A DNA stretch of 64,000 bases from Demequina flava. GTDB lineage: Bacteria; Actinomycetota; Actinomycetes; Actinomycetales; Demequinaceae. The DNA is taken from NCBI RefSeq assembly GCF_000975035.1, contig NZ_BBRA01000002.1, positions 372,001 to 436,000 of the forward strand, given 5' to 3'. The notes under the pieces were generated by a model. That model saw only the letters and a program-made list of their open reading frames with translations. It ran no database searches and had not been told where the DNA came from. A program made the position numbers and the translations under genes. Below are positions 7,352-13,964 of the stretch, in pieces; the stretch's first letter is position 1, and each line of letters opens with the position of its first letter.

Positions 7352-7723
7352 TTAGGACTTGGCTTGCGGAAAGACGTGCGCCAGGCCGTGCGCTGTCGCC
7401 GCGTCGGTAACAACGTCGTGCGAAGTCTGGCGCGTGTCGGTCACGGTGAGGACCACATCACCGGCCCGCTCGTGCAATTGAGTCACCCCGGCAATTTCCC
7501 AGCGCTTGCGAGTGCCGTAGCGAGTCGCCAGGAGGTACGCCGGTACACCCAGGACAGCGACCGCCAGCAACGCGATCAAGATGTAGTGACCACGCCCAGA
7601 TGTGATGGCGGGAAGTATCAACACGAAGCACGCAGCGCCCAGTATGACCGCGCCAATGGCTGCCAGGGCGTTGCCCTTGCGCTCGACGTAGTAGTGGCCC
7701 TTTGCGTGGATGACTTGCTTCAC
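7352..7723 (-). CDS. Small two-helix membrane protein
   Basis: 123 aa. Two hydrophobic segments (~residues 18-40 NALAAIGAVILGAACFVLILPAI split around a turn, and ~47-66 ILIALLAVAVLGVPAYLLATRY) with a ~50-residue cytoplasmic-type tail. Not recognised. Third of three leftward small genes at the right half of the element; satellites and prophages often carry superinfection-exclusion membrane proteins in this position. Confidence 0.55.
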   Translation of the reverse strand: MKQVIHAKGHYYVERKGNALAAIGAVILGAACFVLILPAITSGRGHYILIALLAVAVLGVPAYLLATRYGTRKRWEIAGVTQLHERAGDVVLTVTDTRQTSHDVVTDAATAHGLAHVFPQAKS

Positions 7724-7733
7724 AGTTGCCCCC

Positions 7734-7964
7734 TCAGGCTCTCGTGCCGGTCACAGTATCAGCCGTCCCGTCGGCCCACTCTGCGACTGTTGAAATCACC
7801 TGCGGAATGGTGTCCACCGTGCTCCCAATCCAGTCCGCACGACGGCCCCGGAGTCTGCCGTCGAGATGCTCGACCCAGGCGACGATGCTCCCGCTGGCTG
7901 TTTCAACAATCGCGGTACGACCCTGACGCTCTACGGCGTACCACCGCAGCTGAGGTGCTGTCAT
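7734..7964 (-). CDS. Small hypothetical protein of the cargo block
   Basis: 76 aa, soluble. The N-terminal part (LRWYAVERQGRTAIVETASGSIVAWVE) looks like a short beta sheet, the rest helical. Its start overlaps the stop of the upstream membrane-protein gene (ATGA at 7961-7964), and it lies 10 bases before the 7352-7723 gene, so the three form one leftward unit. Not recognised. Confidence 0.5.
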   Translation of the reverse strand: MTAPQLRWYAVERQGRTAIVETASGSIVAWVEHLDGRLRGRRADWIGSTVDTIPQVISTVAEWADGTADTVTGTRA

Positions 7965-8164
7965 TGGTTAAACGGTTCGAAGTTTGAGAACGCCTCAACG
8001 ACGCCGGACTGCACGCTCTCCACGAATGTCCACACGGGTGCCCACCAATCGAACAGGACACCGGCCATGAGGACACCCACGGCGATGCTGGCACCGATCC
8101 AGCGGACCACCGGAAAGTGCTCCGCGAGGTCTCCCAGGAATTGAGCCGTGCTCGCTATCGTCAT
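7961..8164 (-). CDS. Small single-span membrane protein
   Basis: About 67 aa from ATG 8164 (a GTG at 8230 is possible but has no ribosome-binding site). One membrane segment (VVRWIGASIAVGVLMAGVLFDWW) flanked by short amphipathic helices. Overlaps the next gene by four bases. Not recognised. Size and single span would also suit a holin-like or toxin peptide, but no lysis partner is present. Confidence 0.45.
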   Translation of the reverse strand: MTIASTAQFLGDLAEHFPVVRWIGASIAVGVLMAGVLFDWWAPVWTFVESVQSGVVEAFSNFEPFNQ

Positions 8165-8240
8165 GCGCCACAGAGTGCCACCTACCTCTGACAAGCAAGT
8201 TTTTGTCAATCCGTCGATAGCGTCAATCACTCAGGGCGCG

Positions 8241-8280
8241 ACGCCCGCCGCTCGCCGTCGACGCCCGCCGCTCGCCGTCG
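8241..8280. repeat. Tandem duplication, 2 x 20 bp
   Basis: acgcccgccgctcgccgtcg occurs twice head-to-tail (8241-8260, 8261-8280), followed by a partial third (aggttcgccg). Lies upstream of the leftward small-gene unit. Probably a recent replication slip; no function evident. Confidence 0.85.
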
Positions 8281-8392
8281 AGGTTCGCCGCGAGAACTTC
8301 GTATGCCCAGGTATTTCCCACTGTACGTGCTGGCGTCAGGATTGCTCCTGAAAGGCCCGTCGCGCGATGTGGTTCTCATGGTTGACCATAAG

Positions 8393-8434
8393 AACGCCCC
8401 CACCCAGCCGTCGGGGCTAGGTGGGGGCGTTTTG
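8393..8434 (-). terminator. Terminator of the ART-like gene (acts on both strands)
   Basis: aacgcccccac (8393-8403) pairs with gtgggggcgtt (8421-8431), 11-bp arms with extra inner pairing (cagcc/ggct). T-rich on the + side (gttttgtt) and weaker on the - side. Lies 7 bases after the leftward gene ending at 8441. Nearly the same hairpin recurs at 9041-9079. Confidence 0.8.
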
Positions 8435-8440
8435 TTGCAT

Positions 8441-9022
8441 TCAAACAGCAGGGGCGATCTGTTCGAGGTTGGCAAGTCCTTCCGGATGCACGACCCATTG
8501 CGCCTCGCCCTCACGTCCCATTGAGTATGTCGCCGTCACGTGAGCTAGCAACCAATCGGGCTCGACCGTCGCGCGATAAGTTTGGTGCGGTTGCGCGAAC
8601 GCGGCATTTGCCCCGCGTGTGTCCGCAAAGAACCGAAGCACCTCGGGGTCATCGGTCCATGCCATTCCATGAGAGTGGGCGGGTACGGCTGCGCGGTATA
8701 GCGTCACCGGTTCGCCGGGCCGCCGCGCGACTTCACCGTCTCGAGTGAAGCCCACCTCTTCGAACATCTCGCACCACTCCTCAGCCGGTAGCGACCGGCC
8801 TGGGTACTCGCTACTGATCCACGCATCGAGCAGCGCGGGGAGCATCGCATCCCTGGCTAGGAGGCCCGTCGACCATAGTCCGCTCAAGAGCGCGGGGCTA
8901 CGGTTGCGGCCCAAGCGGCTCGCCGCCAAGTGGTAGTCCTCAAGCGTCGCCTCGACGCGGTTATCTACGAACCATTCGATCATCGCGCCAGAATCGTAGA
9001 AGATCATCGGCACTGCTTCCAT
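8441..9022 (-). CDS. Cargo protein, possible ADP-ribosyltransferase-like fold
   Basis: 193 aa. GAGGAG lies 5 bases before ATG 9022. The C-terminal half has a pattern seen in ART-type domains: Arg110 in a VTLYRAA strand, HGMAWTDDPEVLRFFAD (W122-T123, then a helix with FFA), YRATVEPDWLLAHV, and a late acidic turn GREGEAQWVV (Glu171/Glu173) as a candidate R-S/T-E triad. The N-terminal ~90 residues are helical and unrecognised. Flanked on both sides by near-identical terminators, so it forms an isolated one-gene cassette. It could be an anti-phage effector or toxin; no antitoxin is obvious. The family call is from motif reading only. Confidence 0.45.
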   Translation of the reverse strand: MEAVPMIFYDSGAMIEWFVDNRVEATLEDYHLAASRLGRNRSPALLSGLWSTGLLARDAMLPALLDAWISSEYPGRSLPAEEWCEMFEEVGFTRDGEVARRPGEPVTLYRAAVPAHSHGMAWTDDPEVLRFFADTRGANAAFAQPHQTYRATVEPDWLLAHVTATYSMGREGEAQWVVHPEGLANLEQIAPAV

Positions 9023-9040
9023 ATCGACTCCTCGGTGTCC

Positions 9041-9079
9041 ACGCCCCCACCTAGCCTGCTGGCCAGGTGGGGGCGTTTG
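9041..9079 (-). terminator. Terminator between cargo genes
   Basis: acgcccccac (9041-9050) pairs with gtgggggcgt (9067-9076) with ctagcctgctggccag inside. It ends the leftward gene 9086-9514 just before the next leftward gene starts at 9022. Sequence is closely related to the hairpin at 8393-8434. Confidence 0.75.
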
Positions 9080-9085
9080 TTGCGT

Positions 9086-9514
9086 CTAGGCGGCTAGGAG
9101 CGCGTGGGCCTTCGCGTCGTGCGGCACGTGCTCGACCGGAACAGCCACGGACTGCCTGTTGCCACTTTCATCGCGCATTGAGAGCCGAGCCGCTATGCGG
9201 TATCTACCGAGAAGCGTGTAGACCCTGTGGCTCACAGGGTCATTGCCGTCTGCCTTGAAATCCGTTTTAGTGGACTCGCCCACGCGCAGAGGAGACAGAA
9301 GCTGGTCTAGTGGCCGGCCGCTCCCTGGCTGCTCGATGCCCTGGCCCTGGTCTACGCCGTTGTCGGTCCAGTGAAACAAGTAGACCTCCGAGGACTCGAT
9401 CGAATTGCCCCATGGAATGATCACTGCGTCGGGGCCGAGAGACTCGACCTCATCTGCAAACGCGAGCATCTCTTGCGCCTTCTTGCGAAGGTAGTCAGCG
9501 GGGTGTGTGTTCAT
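9086..9514 (-). CDS. Hypothetical cargo protein at the right end of the element
   Basis: 142 aa with an AGGAGG ribosome-binding site 5-6 bases before ATG 9514. Residues 1-30 form a charged helix (DYLRKKAQEMLAFADEVES); the rest appears beta-rich (EVYLFHWTDNG, YTLLGRYRIAARLSM, RQSVAVPVEHVP). No recognised domain, no membrane span. It has its own terminator and probably its own promoter in 9515-9719. Satellite right-end genes are frequently defence or interference cargo, but the sequence does not show a function. Confidence 0.55.
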   Translation of the reverse strand: MNTHPADYLRKKAQEMLAFADEVESLGPDAVIIPWGNSIESSEVYLFHWTDNGVDQGQGIEQPGSGRPLDQLLSPLRVGESTKTDFKADGNDPVSHRVYTLLGRYRIAARLSMRDESGNRQSVAVPVEHVPHDAKAHALLAA

Positions 9515-9586
9515 GATTCCTCCTGAGTTTCGATGCGTCGCAACGCATCATCGGGAGCCGAGCGCCCCCGAAGAATTGGGGGCGCG

Positions 9587-9615
9587 AGTCCGCGCCAGTC
9601 CGCAGATAGTCCGCA
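9587..9615. promoter_or_regulatory. Candidate integrase/Xis arm sites (right), agtccgc repeats
   Basis: agtccgcg at 9587-9594, agtccgca at 9597-9604 and again at 9608-9615, with 10- and 11-base spacing. The 20-base block 9596-9615 matches 790-809 at 19 positions, same orientation. Another repeat family (tagccacc, tagccatc) follows between about 9639 and 9708 toward attR. Both are reasonable arm-type or excisionase sites. Confidence 0.5.
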
Positions 9616-9719
9616 AGACGCTCACAAATAGACACAACTAGCCACCATTCGCGGGAGGCATCGTGCCTGGTATCTAACAACTGCCACCGATAGCCACCAA
9701 TAGCCATCTGTGCGGGGGC

Positions 9720-9746
9720 AGTTCGAGCTGTACTACGACTGCTAAG
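9720..9746 (+). other. attR: 27-bp attachment core
   Basis: Exact copy of 717-743. It carries the duplicated last codons and stop of glnA, out of any gene. Native downstream sequence, including the glnA terminator, resumes after it. Confidence 0.93.
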
Positions 9747-9766
9747 TCGTAGCCAGTAGTTCTTCA

Positions 9767-9806
9767 AGGTCCGCCGTCCCGGTCACCCGGGGCGGCGGAC
9801 CTTTTT
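9767..9806 (+). terminator. Original glnA rho-independent terminator, displaced by the element
   Basis: aggtccgccg (9767-9776) pairs with cggcggacct (9793-9802), with inner tcccgg/ccgggg pairs, followed by TTTTT. It starts 21 bases after attR, i.e. about 24 bases after the glnA stop before insertion. Confidence 0.9.
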
Positions 9807-9882
9807 GCGTGGGGCGCGCGTTGAGTCCGCCCACACGTCTCGCACACGTCTCGCGCGCAGGCGCCTGAGTCGCGCCGCATGT

Positions 9883-9947
9883 GCGCCTCAGTAGTGCACG
9901 GGCCCGCTAGACGGCGCACTGCTCAACCTGGTGCACTACTGAGGCGC
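9883..9947. repeat. Perfect 17-bp inverted repeat downstream of the serine hydrolase
   Basis: gcgcctcagtagtgcac (9883-9899) and gtgcactactgaggcgc (9931-9947) are exact reverse complements with a 31-base spacer. It abuts the end of the leftward gene at 9949. It may be a terminator without a T tract, or a site for a DNA-binding protein. It lies about 140 bp outside attR, so it is not part of the satellite. Confidence 0.85.
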
Positions 9948-9948
9948 G

Positions 9949-11295
9949 CTAGTTGCCGCCAAGAGCCTCGATGATCTGCGCTGAGGTCGAGAATGCACGG
10001 TTGTCATCTGCCGTCGGGGTGAAACCCAAACGCACAACGACGAGGTCCTGCGACGGAACCACAGTGATCTTCTGGCCGTCGTGCCCACTGGCGAAGTAGG
10101 CATCGGCCGGTAGCTCGTCATTGACGACTGACCCATCAGCACTCGTATTGGACCACCAGCTCGAGGCGTAGCCATCGGCTTCGACAGTCGTCGCGGTCGT
10201 GACGGGCGTGGTTGACTCGGCAATCCAGCCCTCGGGCAGTAGCCTCTCGTCATTCCACACGCCATCTTGCAGAGCGAACTGGCCGATGCTCGCCCAGTCC
10301 CTCGCGCTTGCCCACATGTAAGAGCTACACACAGGGTTGCCCGTGGCGTCTGCTTCCAGCACTGCGGTCGACAGACCGAGCGGAGCGAAGATCTCCCGGC
10401 GCGGGAAGTCCGCCAGACCGCGGCCATTGGTGATCGCGTCGCACAGCAACGTCGTGCTTCCGCTGGAGTATTGGAGGTAGGTTCCCGGCTCATGTGCGAG
10501 TTCCTGCGACGCGACGTACGCGCCCATGTCCTCTTCGGCGTACAGCATCTGCGTAATCGGCGTGCCCAGGTCGTAAGTCTCGTCCCACGCCAGTCCGCTG
10601 GTCATCTCGAGGAGGTGGCGGATCGTGATCTCGGCGCGTTCGTCGCTCCAGTCGTCCACCAAGGCGGCATCGTCGAGGCTGACCTCACCTTGCTCGACAA
10701 GACGGCCCACGAGGAGGTTCGTGACGCTCTTGGTCATCGACCAACCCAGCTGGGGCGTCGTTGGGTCGAAACCGTCGGCATAGCGCTCGGCAATGAGCTC
10801 GCCTCCCTGGAGAACCACGATCGCGCGCGTACCCAGTTCTTCGCGAGACGTGTCGTCGAGATCGTCGCCAAAGCCGTGCGCGAGAGCGTCCGCGAGGCCA
10901 GAATCATCCGTCGCGACCTCTGGAAGCCCGGCATATGGGTTGTCGTCCGCTGTGACGGCGGTAGCGCTCCCCCACGAGTCTGGCCGCTCGTCCGCAACAG
11001 TGCATCCGAATTCATCCATGTTCCATGCCGTCTGCTTGGCGAGGACGCCCAGTACAGCGCCGGTTGAAGCCGTGTCGTCGTCGATGCTGGTGGTGCGCAT
11101 CACTGGGATGAGCGGGTTTGGAGGGAGGTCGTCAGCGGCACCGTCACGTCCCGCCACGTGGGTCACCGCACATTCGTTGTGCGCCGCATAACCCGTTCCA
11201 GTAAGCAACATTGGGCGCTGATACCAGTAGACAGCGATCACGGTCAGAACCAATGCGGCAGCCACGATGAGGGCGACGATGCTCTTGCGGGACAT
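9949..11295 (-). CDS. Secreted or membrane-anchored serine hydrolase, class C beta-lactamase family
   Basis: 448 aa from ATG 11295, chosen because AGGAG lies 7 bases upstream. Residues ~5-25 are a signal anchor (SIVALIVAAALVLTVIAVYW). The catalytic SxxK motif is in LGWSMTKSVTNLLVG; the second motif is YLQYSSGST (Y-x-S/N type) and HDGQK is the third (HxG). This is the beta-lactamase/6-aminohexanoate-dimer hydrolase (NylB) fold, whose members are esterases, amidases or D-Ala peptidases outside the cytoplasm. Substrate unknown. Followed by a 17-bp inverted repeat. Confidence 0.88.
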   Translation of the reverse strand: MSRKSIVALIVAAALVLTVIAVYWYQRPMLLTGTGYAAHNECAVTHVAGRDGAADDLPPNPLIPVMRTTSIDDDTASTGAVLGVLAKQTAWNMDEFGCTVADERPDSWGSATAVTADDNPYAGLPEVATDDSGLADALAHGFGDDLDDTSREELGTRAIVVLQGGELIAERYADGFDPTTPQLGWSMTKSVTNLLVGRLVEQGEVSLDDAALVDDWSDERAEITIRHLLEMTSGLAWDETYDLGTPITQMLYAEEDMGAYVASQELAHEPGTYLQYSSGSTTLLCDAITNGRGLADFPRREIFAPLGLSTAVLEADATGNPVCSSYMWASARDWASIGQFALQDGVWNDERLLPEGWIAESTTPVTTATTVEADGYASSWWSNTSADGSVVNDELPADAYFASGHDGQKITVVPSQDLVVVRLGFTPTADDNRAFSTSAQIIEALGGN

Positions 11296-11439
11296 ACTGA
11301 CAACTCCTGTGTTGCACAGCACCGTCGCAGCCGTCTCACACCGCGACGTGTGACATGAAGGCGGGCGACCAGGCGCCCGTGGAACCGGTCAAGAATACGA
11401 CACTGCACTCGCCGGCAGGCACCACTCCTGTTCACACGT

Positions 11440-11461
11440 TATTTAGATAAGTGGTTAAATA
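11440..11461. promoter_or_regulatory. Candidate ArsR operator/promoter
   Basis: TATTTA-N10-TAAATA palindrome in an AT-rich patch (11438-11480) that stands out from the GC-rich surroundings, about 57 bases before the arsR-arsC start. tagata repeats lie on it. Position and dyad fit an autoregulatory ArsR site. Confidence 0.5.
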
Positions 11462-11517
11462 GATAGGTATCGAATCAAGCGCGAGCGTGCTCGCAATCAA
11501 GTACCCATGGAGGCCAC

Positions 11518-12513
11518 GTGACAAGCACCGCGTCAGACTGCGGCATCGACAACGTTGAAGCGCTCACTATTGCGCCCGCCCGCGCGACAGCGGCAGCATC
11601 CACGTTGAAGGCGCTCGCAGAGCCTCTGCGCCTCAGGATGCTTGCCGTCATTTCTCAGGCGCCGCGCGGGGAAGCATGCGTGTGCGATCTGTCCGCACTC
11701 ACCGATGTCTCCGACCCCACGATTTCGTACCACCTCAAGGCGCTCCGTACGGCAGGTCTGGTCCGCTCAGAGCGTCGCGGAACGTGGGTGTATTACTCCG
11801 TCGAGCCGTCCATGGCCAGTGCCGTGGAGGCTCTGATGCACACGTTTGCGACGACGCCCCCAGCGGAGGAGCCGCCTCGCACGGAGGGAGTAGACCGGGT
11901 CCAGCGCGCTCTCGAGTCCGTGTCGGCGGAACTCCACGACCTCTTCCCGGACCTCGAACAGGCGCAGGTGGAACGTACCGTCCAGGAGTCATACACCGCT
12001 CTGTCCAGTCGCGCACGGGTGCGCCAGTACCTCGTGCCGTTGACTCGACAGTTCGCTCGCCAGCGGCTTGCTGATGTGGCCAAGCACACGTCGCCCGAGC
12101 GCGACTATCCCCCGCAGGTCCTCTTCGTCTGCGTGCAGAACGCGGGGCGATCACAGTTGGCTGCAGCACTCCTTCACCACTATGCAGGAGATCGAGTTGT
12201 GGTCCGATCCGCGGGCTCAATGCCCGCAAGCGGAGTCCATGACGCCGTGCAGGCTCACATCGAGGACATCAGCCCTGATTCCCAGCCCTATCCCAAGCCC
12301 TTGACGGACGATGCTGTGAGGGCTTCGGACGTCGTCATCACCATGGGCTGCGGTGACGTCTGCCCCATCTACCCCGGCAAGCGGTACGACGACTGGAAGG
12401 TCGGCGACCCCGCTTTGGCATCCGAGGCGGGCGTTCAGGCAATCCGCGACGACATCGACCGCCGAGTGCGCGATCTTTTGGCGGAGCTCGTTCCCGACCT
12501 CAGCCTTGACTAG
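11518..12513 (+). CDS. ArsR-type repressor fused to arsenate reductase (ArsC, LMW-PTP type)
   Basis: 331 aa in one chain. Residues ~25-105 are an ArsR winged helix with As(III)-sensing Cys54-x-Cys56 (ACVCDLSALTDVSDPTISYHL). Residues ~125-190 are a helical linker also found before LMW-type ArsC domains. Residues ~198-330 are an arsenate reductase with the P-loop CVQNAGRS (Cys205...Arg211), and later cysteines Cys278 and Cys282 in GCGDVCPIYPG, as in thioredoxin/mycothiol-coupled reductases. GTG 11518 is the first codon with reasonable context. No Acr3/ArsB efflux gene is adjacent, which is unusual because arsenite export normally accompanies reduction. Confidence 0.92.
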   Translation: MTSTASDCGIDNVEALTIAPARATAAASTLKALAEPLRLRMLAVISQAPRGEACVCDLSALTDVSDPTISYHLKALRTAGLVRSERRGTWVYYSVEPSMASAVEALMHTFATTPPAEEPPRTEGVDRVQRALESVSAELHDLFPDLEQAQVERTVQESYTALSSRARVRQYLVPLTRQFARQRLADVAKHTSPERDYPPQVLFVCVQNAGRSQLAAALLHHYAGDRVVVRSAGSMPASGVHDAVQAHIEDISPDSQPYPKPLTDDAVRASDVVITMGCGDVCPIYPGKRYDDWKVGDPALASEAGVQAIRDDIDRRVRDLLAELVPDLSLD

Positions 12514-12743
12514 CAGGCGCTGCGGGAGATGACGCACTCCCCAGCCGAGCGCCAAGTCAGACGATCACGATCGTCGCGACGATGGTCAGCGCAATACCGT
12601 GTACCGAACGGCCCGTCGCAACGTCAGGGCGAGTTGAGGTCGCACACGGCACAATAGCCCTGATAGGCCGAGTGCTGGTGTCCCGCCGGGCAGTATCGCC
12701 GCACTTCGCCAAGGCCGACGAGCGAAACACGTAGGAGACAGAC

Positions 12744-13328
12744 ATGTCCGACCCCCACAAGACAGGTGTGCGCGGGTTTGTGTCGCGCAATTCGGACGCA
12801 CTGTGGCTCGAGGTCATTGGGGGAGTCATCCTCGCCCTCGCTGTCTCTGGCGTTATGTACTGGGTAGATCAGTCCCGCACGGATGCACGCAATGCGCACG
12901 ACGAATCGCTGTCCAACTCCCTCTTCGTGAGGCAAGCCGCCATGAGTGACACTGACGTCTTGCCCCTGAGCTCGCTCTACCTCGAGGGAGCTCAGCTCAG
13001 TGGGCTACCGCTAGCGGGTGCCGACTTCTCTGATGCCGACTTGACACGCGCAGAACTAAAACATGCCGACCTCACCGAAGCGGACATGCGGGAGGTGGAC
13101 GCGACCGGTGCAGACATGTCCGGCGCGTTGCTGGTGCGGGCAGACCTCAGCGAAGCCATCTTGCGCAATGTCGATCTGTCAGGAGCTGACCTCACGGGAG
13201 CCGTTATTGCCGAGACGGAGTGGTCAGGGGCGTACTTTGTCAGTGGAGAAGCACCCGATGGCATCGACGGCACGGAGCTTGGCCTCGTCGAGGTCGATCC
13301 CGCCGTCGAAGATATCGACGACGACTAA
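12744..13328 (+). CDS. Membrane-anchored pentapeptide-repeat protein
   Basis: 194 aa. One membrane span (residues ~21-40, WLEVIGGVILALAVSGVMYW), then ~30 polar residues, then consecutive A(D/N)LXX pentapeptides from ~77 to ~165 (LSGADLTGA, ADLTEADMREVD, VRADLSEAILRNVDLSG) forming a right-handed quadrilateral helix, and an acidic tail. AGGAGACAGAC precedes the ATG. Soluble relatives (MfpA/Qnr) mimic DNA and protect gyrase; an anchored form more likely has a structural or sensing role. N-in topology would place the repeats outside. Confidence 0.85.
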   Translation: MSDPHKTGVRGFVSRNSDALWLEVIGGVILALAVSGVMYWVDQSRTDARNAHDESLSNSLFVRQAAMSDTDVLPLSSLYLEGAQLSGLPLAGADFSDADLTRAELKHADLTEADMREVDATGADMSGALLVRADLSEAILRNVDLSGADLTGAVIAETEWSGAYFVSGEAPDGIDGTELGLVEVDPAVEDIDDD

Positions 13329-13332
13329 GAAC

Positions 13333-13695
13333 TCACACTGTGACGCGGGTGATCGAAACTCGCCACAAGGGAGCCTCGTGCTCGCGGTACTCGAACATGC
13401 AAAATCCCGGGACCTCGTCGTGAACGAGATCGAGCAGGTGATGAGGGTCGGCGTCCGCCGTCACGGTGATTGACTCGCCGGGAACCAGCACGGCAACTTG
13501 AGCGAGGACGCGCACGTGAGCGGCGCGTTCCGGAAGACCGCGAACGTCAAGATCGCGAGGCGTAGATGCGTGCGCCCCGCGTGGACCGCCCGGCATGTGT
13601 CCGAGCGCTACGAGGTCGATCTCGTCAACGCCCACGACTGTGCCCCAGACGCCTGTCGCTTCGGCGTCCCCACGAGTGTCGTATGCGATGCGCAT
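13333..13695 (-). CDS. Hypothetical protein, convergent to the pentapeptide gene
   Basis: 120 aa from ATG 13695, chosen over the longer frame because GGAGAG lies just before it. Beta-rich reading (MRIAYDTRG, GTVVGVDEIDLVAL, HVRVLAQVAVLVPGESITVTAD). No signal peptide or membrane span. Not recognised. It ends four bases from the pentapeptide gene stop, leaving no room for a separate terminator. Confidence 0.55.
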   Translation of the reverse strand: MRIAYDTRGDAEATGVWGTVVGVDEIDLVALGHMPGGPRGAHASTPRDLDVRGLPERAAHVRVLAQVAVLVPGESITVTADADPHHLLDLVHDEVPGFCMFEYREHEAPLWRVSITRVTV

Positions 13696-13875
13696 CGTCT
13701 CTCCGTCCGGTCGCCAAGAAAGTAAACGGCGGGCGGCACCATGTCCCCGAGGTGCCACACCGCCACTGCCTAAGGTATGCCTAAGCCTTGGCGGCAGGAC
13801 GGGACGATGGTCCCGCTCAGCACGATTTGTGGCACCGATCGCTGCCGGTGGCCGCCGCCACTTGCGCCCGATGCA

Positions 13876-13889
13876 TGCAAACGCTTACA
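13876..13889 (+). promoter_or_regulatory. LacI-family operator upstream of the alpha-glucosidase
   Basis: tgcaaacgcttaca matches the LacI/GalR-family consensus TGnAAnCGnTnnCA, with the central CG characteristic of this family. It lies 75 bases before the alpha-glucosidase start, whose downstream neighbour is a LacI regulator. Confidence 0.75.
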
Positions 13890-13964
13890 TTGGTCACGTT
13901 GACTTCCGCGCGTATCGGCCATGCCCGATGCTCGGTCTCGCTCAAAGGAGAGGACCCCGACCTC

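Larger units (their letters stand above)
717..9746. mobile_element. Integrated phage-satellite-like element (PICI-like) in the 3' end of glnA
   Basis: A 9.0-kb unit bounded by a perfect 27-bp direct repeat (attL 717-743, attR 9720-9746) derived from the glnA tail. Contents in order: tyrosine integrase and XRE repressor (leftward); then AlpA-like regulator, small ORFs, RepA-like ATPase, WhiB-like protein, zinc mini-proteins, coiled-coil protein, small-terminase homologue and a coupled ORF (rightward); then leftward cargo genes. No large terminase, portal, capsid protease, major capsid or tail gene is present. Integrase + repressor + AlpA + replication ATPase + TerS without structural genes is the usual gene set of phage-inducible chromosomal islands. 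A heavily deleted prophage or a small integrative plasmid are alternatives. No conjugation (FtsK/Tra or relaxase) gene is seen. Confidence 0.85.

Noticed and set aside
717..9746. Complete or inducible prophage
   Set aside because: No large terminase, portal, capsid, tail or lysis genes; 9 kb is too small.
717..9746. Integrative conjugative element (AICE)
   Set aside because: No FtsK/Tra translocase, relaxase or Rep-initiator pair; a TerS homologue is present instead.
9086..9746. Frame 9495-9767 (minus) spanning attR
   Set aside because: Overlaps the RBS and start of the 9086-9514 gene and reads through the att site; no homologous content.
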